From Pelomonas saccharophila_A (GTDB lineage Bacteria; Pseudomonadota; Gammaproteobacteria; Burkholderiales; Burkholderiaceae_C): a DNA stretch of 64,000 bases. Under the pieces are notes generated by a model, which ran no database searches, was not told where the DNA came from, and saw only the letters and a program-made list of their open reading frames with translations. Below, piece after piece: positions 19,491-27,384 of the stretch (the first letter of the stretch is position 1; each line of letters starts with the position of its first letter). A program made the translations under genes and the position numbers. The stretch is taken from the NCBI RefSeq assembly GCF_031458095.1, contig NZ_JAVDXU010000002.1, positions 1,054,001 to 1,118,000 of the forward strand, in the 5' to 3' direction.

Positions 19491-19694
19491 GTGCAGACAC
19501 TCGACGAGATGCGCGACCGTTGCCTGCTGACCGACGAGCAGCATGCCGAGATCGGTGCCTGGGTCAGCCAGGCGCGCACCCCTGAGGCCATCCTGGCCAT
19601 GCCCGAGGGCTTGTGGCGCACGCTGGAACTGGCCAGCGTGCTGATGGACGTGGACGCCGACCTGCGGCGTGAGCCGCCGCTGTCAGGGCCCTAG
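19491..19694 (+). CDS. small hypothetical protein (67 residues)
   Basis: A 67-residue acidic, helical protein starting at GTG; it contains CLLTDEQHAEIGAWVSQA and ELASVLMDVDADLRREP. No family recognised. It is the last of three tightly packed small frames and converges on the DUF3667 gene with a 4-base CTAG stop overlap. Confidence 0.6.
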   Translation: MQTLDEMRDRCLLTDEQHAEIGAWVSQARTPEAILAMPEGLWRTLELASVLMDVDADLRREPPLSGP

Positions 19695-20722
19695 CCCGCC
19701 GCCAGTGCACCCGCCATCGTCAACATGACGAGGCCCAGGGTGATGATGACCCAGTGCAGCACCGCCAGCAGCGCGGCGCGCAGCACCGTCGTCCACCAGC
19801 TGGCCGCGTGGACCCGCTTCAAGGCCAGCACCGGATAGACGTTGGACCAGGCCCAGACGGCAAAGGCCACGACGCCCCAGGGCAGCAGCACCGCCAGCAG
19901 CAGCATGCCGTACCAGGCCGCGTGCAGATGCATGGCGAAGACGAAGTGGGCGCCATAGGGCTGGCGCCAGAATAGCAGCTTGAGCAGGCCGGCGAAGAAG
20001 GGCAGGGAGCACAGCACCGCATAGGGCGCCAGGCCCAGCATGGTGGCGCCCATGGCACGCATGGAGCCCTCGGGATCGGCGCGCCAATGGCCTTCGGCGC
20101 GGTGCATGCGGTCCTGCATGCCCTGGGGCAGCTGGGTGGCGAGCTCGGGGCTGAGGATGTTGGCGTCCGCGCTGCGCTCGACCGCCTTCTTCCTCGCCTT
20201 GGCGATCTTGGCCGAGGCGCCCGACGCCGCTGACGCTGCTGAGGCCGCCGACGCTGCATGGGGCACCGACTGCGCGACCTCGTCGTCGTCCAGCCCGAAG
20301 GCGTGCGTGCTGCCGGGCATCAGCTTCAGCGCCAGGAAGAACAGCAGGCCCAGGGTCAGCAGCAGGCGCAGCGGCAACACATAGCGCTGCTTGCGGCCGG
20401 CCAGGTACTCGCGCGTGAGGAAGCCGGGCTTGGCCATCAGGCCCCACAGACTCTTCCACAGCGTGCCCTCGACGGCGATGTAGTGGCTGACGAACTCGTG
20501 CACGAACTCCATCAGCGAGGGCGGATGGTTGGCCGTGTCCTGGCCGCACTGGCTGCAAAAGCGCGCGTTCGCCACCAGCGCAGTGCCGCAGTTCAGGCAA
20601 TCGCCCGAGGCCGCGGGGCCGTGTCCGGCATGGCCGCCGCTCAAGGCCAGGCTGGCCAGATCGGCAGAGGCCACCGCCGCGGCGGTTCCGCCGGCCAGGC
20701 CGCTCAAGCCTGCGTCATCCAT
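19691..20722 (-). CDS. DUF3667-family membrane protein with zinc ribbon
   Basis: A 343-residue protein. An N-terminal zinc ribbon, CLNCGTALVANARFCSQCG, is followed by the DUF3667 core (FVSHYIAVEGTLWKSLWGLMAKPGFLTREYLAGRKQRYVLPLRL in overlapping short motifs) and about four or five transmembrane segments. An Ala/Ser-rich linker (repeats of SAA) and a charged loop separate the first segment from the rest. The start at 20722 is chosen because GGAGGGACGG lies just upstream. Function unknown; sits next to, but is divided from, the amino-acid racemase gene. Confidence 0.85.
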   Translation of the reverse strand: MDDAGLSGLAGGTAAAVASADLASLALSGGHAGHGPAASGDCLNCGTALVANARFCSQCGQDTANHPPSLMEFVHEFVSHYIAVEGTLWKSLWGLMAKPGFLTREYLAGRKQRYVLPLRLLLTLGLLFFLALKLMPGSTHAFGLDDDEVAQSVPHAASAASAASAASGASAKIAKARKKAVERSADANILSPELATQLPQGMQDRMHRAEGHWRADPEGSMRAMGATMLGLAPYAVLCSLPFFAGLLKLLFWRQPYGAHFVFAMHLHAAWYGMLLLAVLLPWGVVAFAVWAWSNVYPVLALKRVHAASWWTTVLRAALLAVLHWVIITLGLVMLTMAGALAAG

Positions 20723-20822
20723 CTTCCGTCCCTCCGCGGCATCGAGTGTCAGGCAGCCCTCGTGGGCCACCGGGGCGACCGCATCGCCCGCGCGGAGTGT
20801 GCCGCAGTTGCTGCCTGCCGGC

Positions 20823-21521
20823 TCAGCACCGCCGGATGTGGGCGACGACCTCGCGTGCCAGCGCGGCGGTGGCGTCCACGACCGGCAGCCCGCAGGCTGC
20901 GGCGTCCAGCACCAGGGGGATCTCGGTGCAGCCGAGCACGAGCACGTCGGCGCCGCGTCGGCGCAAGGCGCTGGCCACCTCGGCCAACAGCGCCTGGCCC
21001 ATATCGAGCCGGCCGGCCTTGACGGCCTCGATGCCGGGCATGACCTGCTCGAGCATCTCGCCGGCCGTGGGCATCAGCCAGGCCGGCGCCGTCGAATCCG
21101 GCAGGTGGCGGTTGATGTACAGGCCCGAGGCGACGGTGGCGTCGGTCGCCAGCAGGCCCAGGCGAGCCCGCGGGCCGGCGAGGGCCAGGGCTTCGTGAAG
21201 GGCGGCGTCGACGAGGTGCAGCATGGGCCGCTGCAGGCGCGCCTGGACCGCGTCGAACCACAGATGGGCCGTGTTGCAGGGCATGACGATGAGGTCGGCG
21301 CCGGCCGACTCCAGCCGCCGGCCGCAGTCGACGATGGCGTCCAGCGGCGAATCGCCCGCGCCTCGGAAGGCCGCCGTGCGGTCCGGGATCCGCGGCAGGC
21401 AGCTGACGATCATGGGCACGTGGTCCTGGTCGCGTTCAGCGGGTGTGGCGTCCAGCACCTTGCGCATGAAGTCGATCGTCGCCAGCGGGCCCATGCCGCC
21501 CAGCACACCCACGACATCCAT
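20823..21521 (-). CDS. aspartate/glutamate racemase-family protein
   Basis: A 232-residue Asp/Glu racemase. It carries VGVLGGMGPLATIDF at the N terminus, the first catalytic cysteine in VMPCNTAHLW, the second in VLGCTEIPLV, and the C-terminal VDATAALA. Two-cysteine, PLP-independent racemization of an acidic amino acid is the expected activity. The ATG lies 2 bases after the stop of an amino-acid binding-protein gene, so uptake and racemization are likely co-expressed. Confidence 0.9.
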   Translation of the reverse strand: MDVVGVLGGMGPLATIDFMRKVLDATPAERDQDHVPMIVSCLPRIPDRTAAFRGAGDSPLDAIVDCGRRLESAGADLIVMPCNTAHLWFDAVQARLQRPMLHLVDAALHEALALAGPRARLGLLATDATVASGLYINRHLPDSTAPAWLMPTAGEMLEQVMPGIEAVKAGRLDMGQALLAEVASALRRRGADVLVLGCTEIPLVLDAAACGLPVVDATAALAREVVAHIRRC

Positions 21522-21523
21522 GA

Positions 21524-22402
21524 TCAGACGGCAGGCTTGTCGGAGAGCTGCTTCAGGTTGTCGCGCAGCTCCGTGCTCATCGGCGCATTGAGGTTGATGC
21601 CGCGCGGCGGGATGGGCGACTGGAACCACTTCTTGTAGAGGATCTCGAACTCGCCGCTCTTCATCAGCGCGGCCAGCGTGTCGTCGACGAGCTTCTTGAA
21701 GGCGGGGTCGTCCTTGCGCAGCATGATGGCGTAGGGTTCGACCTGCAGCGGCTCGCCGACGACGGCCAGCGATGCCGGGTCCTGCGCGCTGGCGCGCAGG
21801 CCGAACAGCAGGATGTCGTCCATGCCGAAGGCGTCGGCGCGGTCCTGCTGCACGAGCAGGGCCGCCTCGGCATGGTCCTTGGCGCTGATCAGCTCGAAGC
21901 CCGCATCGCGCTCGGCATTGAACTTGCGCAGCACCAGCACATTGGTCGTCCCCGTGGTGGAGACGATCCTGCGGCCCCTCAGGTCGCCGTAGCCGCGCAC
22001 CGGCGAGCCCGCCTTCACCAGCAGCCGCGTGCCGGTATAGAAATAGTTGATCGAGAACGCAACCTGCTTGCTGCGTGCCGTGTTGTTCGTCGTCGAGCCG
22101 CATTCGATGTCGACGGTGCCGTTCATCAGCAGCGGGATGCGGTTGGCCGACGTGACGGCCTGCGTGGCCATCTGCAGGTCGGCGCGGCCGGTGGCCTTCC
22201 TCACCTGTTCCACGATGCGGGCGCAGATCTCCCAGCCAAAGCCGGTGGGCTTGGCATCGGCGCCGAGGTAGGAGAAGGGGATGGACGAGTCGCGATAGGC
22301 CACCGTGATCGTGCCCGTGGCCCTGGCCTTGTCGAGCGTGCCGGGCTCGGCTTGGGCGGCAAGACAGGCCAGCGTGGTGGCGGCGAGGACGAGGAGCTTC
22401 AT
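21524..22402 (-). CDS. amino-acid ABC transporter substrate-binding protein, GltI-like
   Basis: A 292-residue exported solute-binding protein: signal peptide ending AAQA, then GTLDKARATGTITVAYRDSS in short motifs, and the family stretch DIECGSTTNNTARS that marks glutamate/aspartate binders. No permease or ATPase is adjacent. It heads a two-gene unit with the Asp/Glu racemase and is divergent from a LysR gene that probably controls it. Confidence 0.9.
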   Translation of the reverse strand: MKLLVLAATTLACLAAQAEPGTLDKARATGTITVAYRDSSIPFSYLGADAKPTGFGWEICARIVEQVRKATGRADLQMATQAVTSANRIPLLMNGTVDIECGSTTNNTARSKQVAFSINYFYTGTRLLVKAGSPVRGYGDLRGRRIVSTTGTTNVLVLRKFNAERDAGFELISAKDHAEAALLVQQDRADAFGMDDILLFGLRASAQDPASLAVVGEPLQVEPYAIMLRKDDPAFKKLVDDTLAALMKSGEFEILYKKWFQSPIPPRGINLNAPMSTELRDNLKQLSDKPAV

Positions 22403-22476
22403 GGCGTTCCCGGGTCGTTGATCGGATGCACGGATGCTAGGAAATCAGACCGGCCCCGTGCATCGCGTTTGACCGC

Positions 22477-22503
22477 GAGTTCATAAGCTGAGCTAATGAA
22501 CTC
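22477..22503. promoter_or_regulatory. perfect inverted repeat, candidate LysR operator
   Basis: GAGTTCAT-N11-ATGAACTC is a perfect 8+8 inverted repeat that ends 3 bases before the LysR ATG and lies 75 bases upstream of the binding-protein gene. It contains a T-N11-A core typical of LysR sites. It probably binds the adjacent LysR protein and could block its own translation start (inference). Confidence 0.65.
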
Positions 22504-22506
22504 GTC

Positions 22507-23385
22507 ATGCGAATCAAGCACGTCGAAGTCTTCCACGCCGTCATGCTGACCGGCAGCGTCGGTGCCGCCGCCCGGCTGCTGCACGTCACCCAGCCCGCCA
22601 TCACGCAGACGCTGCAGCATGCCGAGCTGCAGCTGGGCTATGCGCTGTTCACGCGCCAGAAGCGCCGCCTCGTGCCCACGCGCGAGGCCCAGGCTCTCTA
22701 CCCGGAGGTGCAGGCGCTGATGCTGCAGCTGGAGTCCGTGCGTCGCATGGCCTCGGCGCTGCGCCAGGACCAGGACAGCCCTTTTCGCCTCCTCATCGTG
22801 CCGTCGCTGGCCGTGCGCGCCCTGCCGGACGCGCTGCGCATCTTCCGCAAGGCGCACGCCGGCACGCCGGTGTCGGTGCGCACCCTGCACTCCAACGACA
22901 TCGCCCGCGCCATGGCGCTGCAGGAGGCCGACGTCGGCATCGTCTACGGCAAGCTGCCGCATCCCGCGCTGCAGGACGAGCTGGTGGCGACGGGGCGGCT
23001 CGTCTGCGTGTCCGCCCGCAAGGCGCGCACCGACAAGCGCACGACGGTGACGCTGCAGGACGTGCTGAGAGAGCCCTTCATCCGCATCGACGAGCGCGAT
23101 CCGCTCGGGGCTGTGCTGGCCGACCACTGGTCACGCCTGGGCCTCACGGCCAAGGCCGGCATGACGGTGCAGACGCATCACATCGCCATGGTCATGGCCG
23201 AGCAGGGTTTCGGCCCGGCCATCATCGATTCCTTCACCGCGCAAGCGTCGACCGGCGAGGGCCTGCAGGTGCGCACCCTGCTGCCCGAAGTGCCGGTGGA
23301 GGTGCACGCCGTGCAGCCTCAGGGGGTGCGCTCGCCGCGCGCGGTGGCGGACTTCATCGCCGCCTTCCGCCGGGTGATCGCCTAG
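22507..23385 (+). CDS. LysR-family transcriptional regulator
   Basis: A 292-residue LysR regulator. The helix-turn-helix is at residues 1-60 (GSVGAAARLLHVTQPAITQTLQHAE) and the effector domain starts near residue 92 (PFRLLIVPSLAVRALP). The first two residues of the coding region abut a perfect inverted repeat. It is divergent from the amino-acid binding protein and racemase genes, its likely targets. Its stop overlaps the thioredoxin-domain gene stop (CTAG). Confidence 0.92.
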   Translation: MRIKHVEVFHAVMLTGSVGAAARLLHVTQPAITQTLQHAELQLGYALFTRQKRRLVPTREAQALYPEVQALMLQLESVRRMASALRQDQDSPFRLLIVPSLAVRALPDALRIFRKAHAGTPVSVRTLHSNDIARAMALQEADVGIVYGKLPHPALQDELVATGRLVCVSARKARTDKRTTVTLQDVLREPFIRIDERDPLGAVLADHWSRLGLTAKAGMTVQTHHIAMVMAEQGFGPAIIDSFTAQASTGEGLQVRTLLPEVPVEVHAVQPQGVRSPRAVADFIAAFRRVIA

Positions 23386-24926
23386 GCCTTCTTCATCAGG
23401 CCCTGGCAGGCCGACCTGGCCTTGGCATCGCTGCCGTCCAGCTTGCCGCAGACGCCGTCGAGCTGGGCCTTGAGACGGCCGACAGCGGCGGCCTGGGTCG
23501 GGCCCTGGTTCCAGCTGCTCAACAGGCTGCCCACCTTCTTCAGCGAGCGCTCGCTGCGCTCGTAGAAGGCGCCGGGATCCTTCTCGGCCTCGGCGAAGAG
23601 CTGGGCCGCGGCCTTCTCGATACGGGGTGTGTCTTCGGGGCTGAGTTCGATGAGCGCGGCCAAGTAGTTGGAGCCCCATTGCAGGCGCGTGGCCGGGCCC
23701 TCGCTCTTGTTGAAGGCCTCCTCGTACCAGCGCAGCGCGTCGGCCTTGCGGCCCTGCTTCCTGGCGTTGCCGCCGAGCTGGCTCATCAGATAGTAGGGCG
23801 AATGGCTGCGCGCCAGCGCCGACTTCAGCAGCTCGTCGCTCTCCTTCCACAGCCCGGCGCGGCCCAGCAGATGCGCGGCCTCGGTGACGACGGCCTGACG
23901 CTCATAGCCATCGGTGATCTCGCGGTTGGCCTTGCCGGCCTGCTCGCGTGCCTCGGTCAGCAGGGCGGTGGAGATGCCCTTGGGGTTGGGGTCGTCCTTG
24001 GGCGAGTCCAGGCGGGCCAGGTCGATGCGACCCTGCAGCGCGTTGAGGCGGTCGGCGCGGGACAGGGTGTTGTCCTCGTTGAGGCGCTTCAGCGCGGCGT
24101 CGAACTCGGCCACCAGGGCGTTGCGCGCTTCGCCGGGCTGCGGCGCGAACGCCTTGACCAGATCCGGCGCCTCGTTGGTCAGCACGTCCATCTGGGCGCG
24201 GGACTGGCCGGCGTCAGCGAGCACGGCGCGCAGGCGCGGCAGCTGTGCAGGGTCGGCCGCCTTGCCCTCGGCCAGGGCGCCGACGGACTTCAGCCACAGC
24301 CGCGTCGTCGTCTCGGTGTCCACGCCTTCGCTGGCCTTGGCCAGCTGGGTCAGCGTGGCCGGACGTTCGGCCACGGGCAGCAGTTGCTGCTCGTCGGTTT
24401 CCCAGCCATAGAAGCCCAGCAGCCGCCATTCGTTGGCATTGAGCTTCTTGCCGGCCTTGGCGTCGGCCAGCACGGCCTTGACCGGGCGGCCGCTGGACAG
24501 GCCCAGCTGCAGCACCTTCATGACCTGGGCCGCGTCGGCCTCGCCGGGCAGGCGGGTGACCTCGTTGCCGGCCGGGTTGAACAGGATCATGGTCGGGTAG
24601 CCGCGCACCTTGAAGCGGGTGCCCAGCTTCTGCGCGCCGGGCGCATCGCCGTCTATGCCCACGGCCACGAAGGCCTTGCTCTGCTCGATGAAGTCAGCGC
24701 GGTTGAACAGCGTGGCCTTGAGCTGGTTGCAGGGCGGGCACCACTTGGCGCCCCAGTACAGCAGCACCGGCTTCTTCTCGGCCTTGGCCTGGACGAAGTA
24801 GCGGTCGATGTCGGCATCGGCCGCGGCGGCCTGCCAGGACACGCCCGGGCCGGTGGCGGCGTGGGCGGCCGGGGTGGCCATGCTCAGGGCGAGGGCGGCG
24901 CTCAGCGCCAGGACATGCAGTTTCAT
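23382..24926 (-). CDS. exported thioredoxin-fold protein with long C-terminal repeat domain
   Basis: A 514-residue periplasmic protein: signal peptide (residues 1-23, ending AHAA), thioredoxin fold with WCPPC (Cys63 and Cys66) and the cis-Pro in RGYPTMILF, then about 370 residues of helical, TPR-like sequence. The active site suggests a disulfide reductase, DsbD-gamma/TlpA-like. The start at 24926 gives the signal peptide; upstream in-frame residues are basic and unneeded. The C-terminal domain may bind a partner. It is monocistronic as far as can be seen. Confidence 0.8.
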   Translation of the reverse strand: MKLHVLALSAALALSMATPAAHAATGPGVSWQAAAADADIDRYFVQAKAEKKPVLLYWGAKWCPPCNQLKATLFNRADFIEQSKAFVAVGIDGDAPGAQKLGTRFKVRGYPTMILFNPAGNEVTRLPGEADAAQVMKVLQLGLSSGRPVKAVLADAKAGKKLNANEWRLLGFYGWETDEQQLLPVAERPATLTQLAKASEGVDTETTTRLWLKSVGALAEGKAADPAQLPRLRAVLADAGQSRAQMDVLTNEAPDLVKAFAPQPGEARNALVAEFDAALKRLNEDNTLSRADRLNALQGRIDLARLDSPKDDPNPKGISTALLTEAREQAGKANREITDGYERQAVVTEAAHLLGRAGLWKESDELLKSALARSHSPYYLMSQLGGNARKQGRKADALRWYEEAFNKSEGPATRLQWGSNYLAALIELSPEDTPRIEKAAAQLFAEAEKDPGAFYERSERSLKKVGSLLSSWNQGPTQAAAVGRLKAQLDGVCGKLDGSDAKARSACQGLMKKA

Positions 24927-24996
24927 GAAGAAGGCTTGTTTCGCAGCAGCGATAGCCTCGATTGTGCGCGGTTGCCGGCGCCGTTTCTTCATATGG

Positions 24997-25413
24997 TTAT
25001 GCGGCCGGTGGACCCCCCAGCACGCGGCAGGCGAGGTCGGTGTCCATGTACTCGGTCACCGAGCGCAGCCGGCCGTCGGCGACGCGGTAGACCATGCAGT
25101 AGTGGTTGTCATAGGCCTCGCCGGTGGTGGTCTGCACCTCGCCGCGGTACTGCACGACGACGGTATCGCCCTCGGCGATGAAGGCTTCGGCGTGGCTGCG
25201 GTAGCGTGTTGCGAAGCGCTTCATCAGCGGTGCCAGCAGCTCCTTCTGCACGGCCTCGCGGCCGCGCCAGCTGCGCGACCAGGCCGAGTGGCCGGCGATG
25301 GTCCAGCTGAAGTCATCGGCCATGGCCTCGCTGAAGGGGCGGCCATCGCCGTCGGCCAGGGCGGCGTAGATGGATTGCAGCAGGGCCTTGTTGGCGGCGG
25401 TGGGGGTGTTCAT
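24997..25413 (-). CDS. SnoaL/NTF2-like protein
   Basis: A 138-residue NTF2-fold protein (ALLQSIYAALADGDGRPFSEAMADDFSWTI across short motifs, then VVVQYRGEVQTTTGEAYDNHYCMVYRV). Members include small isomerases, cyclases and ketosteroid-type binders; the substrate is unknown. Its ATG overlaps the MerR regulator stop by 4 bases, so it is probably the regulator's target operon partner. Confidence 0.85.
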   Translation of the reverse strand: MNTPTAANKALLQSIYAALADGDGRPFSEAMADDFSWTIAGHSAWSRSWRGREAVQKELLAPLMKRFATRYRSHAEAFIAEGDTVVVQYRGEVQTTTGEAYDNHYCMVYRVADGRLRSVTEYMDTDLACRVLGGPPAA

Positions 25414-25838
25414 GACTTGCTCCTTGGGTTCAGCGGGTCGCGGGCCGGGCGTTCGCCGGTAGCGATCCAGTCGTCATAGAAATCCAGCTTCTGGTCCAGG
25501 GCCGCCAGGGCTTCCTGCCAGCGGGAGATGGTGGCCAGCACCTCGGCGCGGTGGGCGGCCAGCATGTCGCGGCGCGCGGCCAGGCTCTTGCGGCCCTGTG
25601 TCACCAGCTCCGTGTAGCGGCGCATCTCGGCGATGGACATACCGGTCACGCGCAGCCTCTCCATCAGTTCCAGCCAGGCAACATGCTGCTCGCGGTAGCG
25701 GCGCCGCCCGCCGGCGTCGCGCTGCACGCCGGGCACCAGGCCTTGCGCCTCGTACCAGCGGATGGCGTGGACGGACTTGCCGCAGCGCGCGGCCAGGGCG
25801 CCGATCAGCAGCAGGGGAGGGTCGTCGCGGGGTGTCAT
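25410..25838 (-). CDS. MerR-family transcriptional regulator
   Basis: A 142-residue MerR protein. The winged helix domain (IGALAARCGKSVHAIRWYEAQGLV) starts near residue 11 and is followed by a dimerization helix (AARRDMLAAHRAEVLATISRW). There are no paired effector cysteines in the C-terminal region, so it is more like organic-ligand or aldehyde-type MerR regulators than metal sensors. It is coupled to the SnoaL-like gene by ATGA overlap. Confidence 0.88.
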   Translation of the reverse strand: MTPRDDPPLLLIGALAARCGKSVHAIRWYEAQGLVPGVQRDAGGRRRYREQHVAWLELMERLRVTGMSIAEMRRYTELVTQGRKSLAARRDMLAAHRAEVLATISRWQEALAALDQKLDFYDDWIATGERPARDPLNPRSKS

Positions 25839-25888
25839 GAAGCCATTGGACGACCTAGAGTGCGCTCTAAGTCAAGCGCCTTCTTGCC

Positions 25889-26554
25889 ATGTCCCCGACC
25901 CGACTCAATCTCGCCCTCGAACGCCTGCGCGCCGCGGCCCGCCCCGAGGCCCTGGACGCCATGGCCCGCTTCGGCCTGACCGGCGACGCCCGCCTGGGCC
26001 TGGCCGTGCCGACGCTGCGCAGCCTGGCCCGCGAGTTCAAGCGTGACCACGAGCTGGCCCTGGCGCTGTGGGACAGCGGCATCCCCGACGCCCAGATCCT
26101 GGCCGGCATGGTGGCCGAGCCGGCGAAGCTGACGGTCAAGCAGATGGACCATTGGGTGGCTGGCATGCGGGCCTGGGACGTCTGCGACCAGGCCTGCACC
26201 AATGCCTTTGTGAAGAGCCCGCTGGCCTGGGAGGCCATCCCGCGCTGGGCGGCTCGCCCGGCGGAGTTCGAGAAGCGCGCCGCCTTCAGCCTGTTGGCCG
26301 TCGCCGCTGTGCATCAGAAGACGCGGCCGGACGCCGACTTCCTCGCCCGCCTGCCCCTCATCGAAGCCGCGGCGGACGACGAGCGCAACTTCGTCAAGAA
26401 GGCGGTGAACTGGGCCCTGCGCCAGATCGGCAAGCGCAGCGCGGCCCTGCGTGAGCCTGCGCTCACTGTGGCGGAGCGGCTGTGCCAGCGTGAGGAGAAG
26501 TCAGCGCGCTGGATTGGCAGCGACGCGCGTCGCGAGCTGAATCGGTCGGCTTAA
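25889..26554 (+). CDS. DNA alkylation repair protein, AlkD-like
   Basis: A 221-residue all-helical HEAT-like protein of the AlkD family. It shows RFGLTGDARLGLAVPTLR, the family stretch WDVCDQACTN and DERNFVKKAVNWALRQIGKRS. AlkD-type glycosylases remove alkylated purines without base flipping. The adjacent MerR gene is divergent; 50 bases separate them. Its stop overlaps that of the cupin gene by 4 bases (TTAA). Confidence 0.9.
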   Translation: MSPTRLNLALERLRAAARPEALDAMARFGLTGDARLGLAVPTLRSLAREFKRDHELALALWDSGIPDAQILAGMVAEPAKLTVKQMDHWVAGMRAWDVCDQACTNAFVKSPLAWEAIPRWAARPAEFEKRAAFSLLAVAAVHQKTRPDADFLARLPLIEAAADDERNFVKKAVNWALRQIGKRSAALREPALTVAERLCQREEKSARWIGSDARRELNRSA

Positions 26555-26937
26555 GCCGGGCCGAGCTGCTCTTCGATGGAGCGGGTCTTCTCGTTGGGCG
26601 AGTCGCCGCTGTGCAGCGTCGTCTTGCGCTCCACCAGCATCAGCAGGCACTCCTGCTCGGCGACCGGGCAATGCTCCACGCCGCGCGGCACGACGAACAT
26701 CTGTCCGGCCTCCAGCGTCACGGCGCCGTCGCGCATCTCGATGCGCAGCCGGCCGCGCAGGATGTGGAAGAGCTCGTCCTCGTCGGGGTGGCGATGCCAG
26801 CCGAAGGTCCCTCGCACCTTGGCGACCTTGACGTAGTTGTCGTCGAAGGCGCCGATGACGCGCGGCGACCAGAACTCGGTCAGGCTGGCGGCGACATCGA
26901 CGGGGCTGATCGCTGCGGCGGGGGTGTGGGCGGGCAT
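26551..26937 (-). CDS. single-domain cupin protein
   Basis: A 128-residue cupin. Motif 1 is GWHRHPDEDELFHILRG, providing the His-x-His and Glu metal ligands, and motif 2 is GQMFVVPRGVEHCPVA, with the last His. Metal-dependent isomerase, dioxygenase or plain binding functions are all possible. It converges with the AlkD-like gene. Confidence 0.88.
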   Translation of the reverse strand: MPAHTPAAAISPVDVAASLTEFWSPRVIGAFDDNYVKVAKVRGTFGWHRHPDEDELFHILRGRLRIEMRDGAVTLEAGQMFVVPRGVEHCPVAEQECLLMLVERKTTLHSGDSPNEKTRSIEEQLGPA

Positions 26938-26994
26938 GGGAAGGGCTCCTGGCAGGCCTGCCAGCCTAGCTCAGCCGGCCTGGAGCCGCAGCCT

Positions 26995-27021
26995 TGGGGT
27001 CATAAATCGACTCTGACCCCA
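26995..27021. repeat. short REP-like palindrome
   Basis: TGGGGTCA and TGACCCCA form a perfect 8-base inverted repeat around an 11-base spacer in the 240-base region between the cupin gene and the next small gene. GGGGTCAGAGTCG-type motifs of this kind recur in many proteobacterial genomes, often near REP-associated transposases; none is present here. The rest of the gap (27022-27177) is G/C-tract rich and shows nothing else clear. Confidence 0.45.
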
Positions 27022-27177
27022 GTTTTCATCCCCCTTTGGGGGGAGGGGCGGGGGATGCGGAGACTGGGCCTCCCCCCTCGCTCCGTCCTCCGGGTGATGT
27101 CCCGAAAAAGGCCCGGCCGCGATGCTGACGGCATGGCGTTGAACACGCCGCCGAACCGCCTCAAACCGGAGACCGCC

Positions 27178-27384
27178 ATGCAATTTTTCAGCTCCTCGCA
27201 GTTCCCCTGGTCCAACTCCAAGCTGCCCCAGGGCGCGGCCCTGCGTTGCGTCAACAGCGTCGGCGCGGGATCCAAGAAAGACTGTGGCTGGTACGACTCC
27301 AGCTTCGACCTGGCCCAGGGCCTGGAGGTCGTCGAGCAGGACTGCGACACCCTCTACCAGCTCTGGGAGCTGTCCCAGAACTAA
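27178..27384 (+). CDS. small hypothetical protein (68 residues)
   Basis: A 68-residue protein beginning MQFFSSSQFPW, with three cysteines (LRCVNS, KDCGW, QDCDT) and an acidic, aromatic C terminus (LYQLWELSQN). I do not recognise a family. Its base composition is less GC-biased at the 5' end than its neighbours. The stop overlaps the fadH stop (CTAA), which argues that the reading frame is under constraint. Confidence 0.6.
   Translation: MQFFSSSQFPWSNSKLPQGAALRCVNSVGAGSKKDCGWYDSSFDLAQGLEVVEQDCDTLYQLWELSQN

Noticed and set aside
20210..20262. Short tandem repeat in the DUF3667 gene
   Set aside because: It encodes an Ala/Ser linker within the protein and needs no further explanation.
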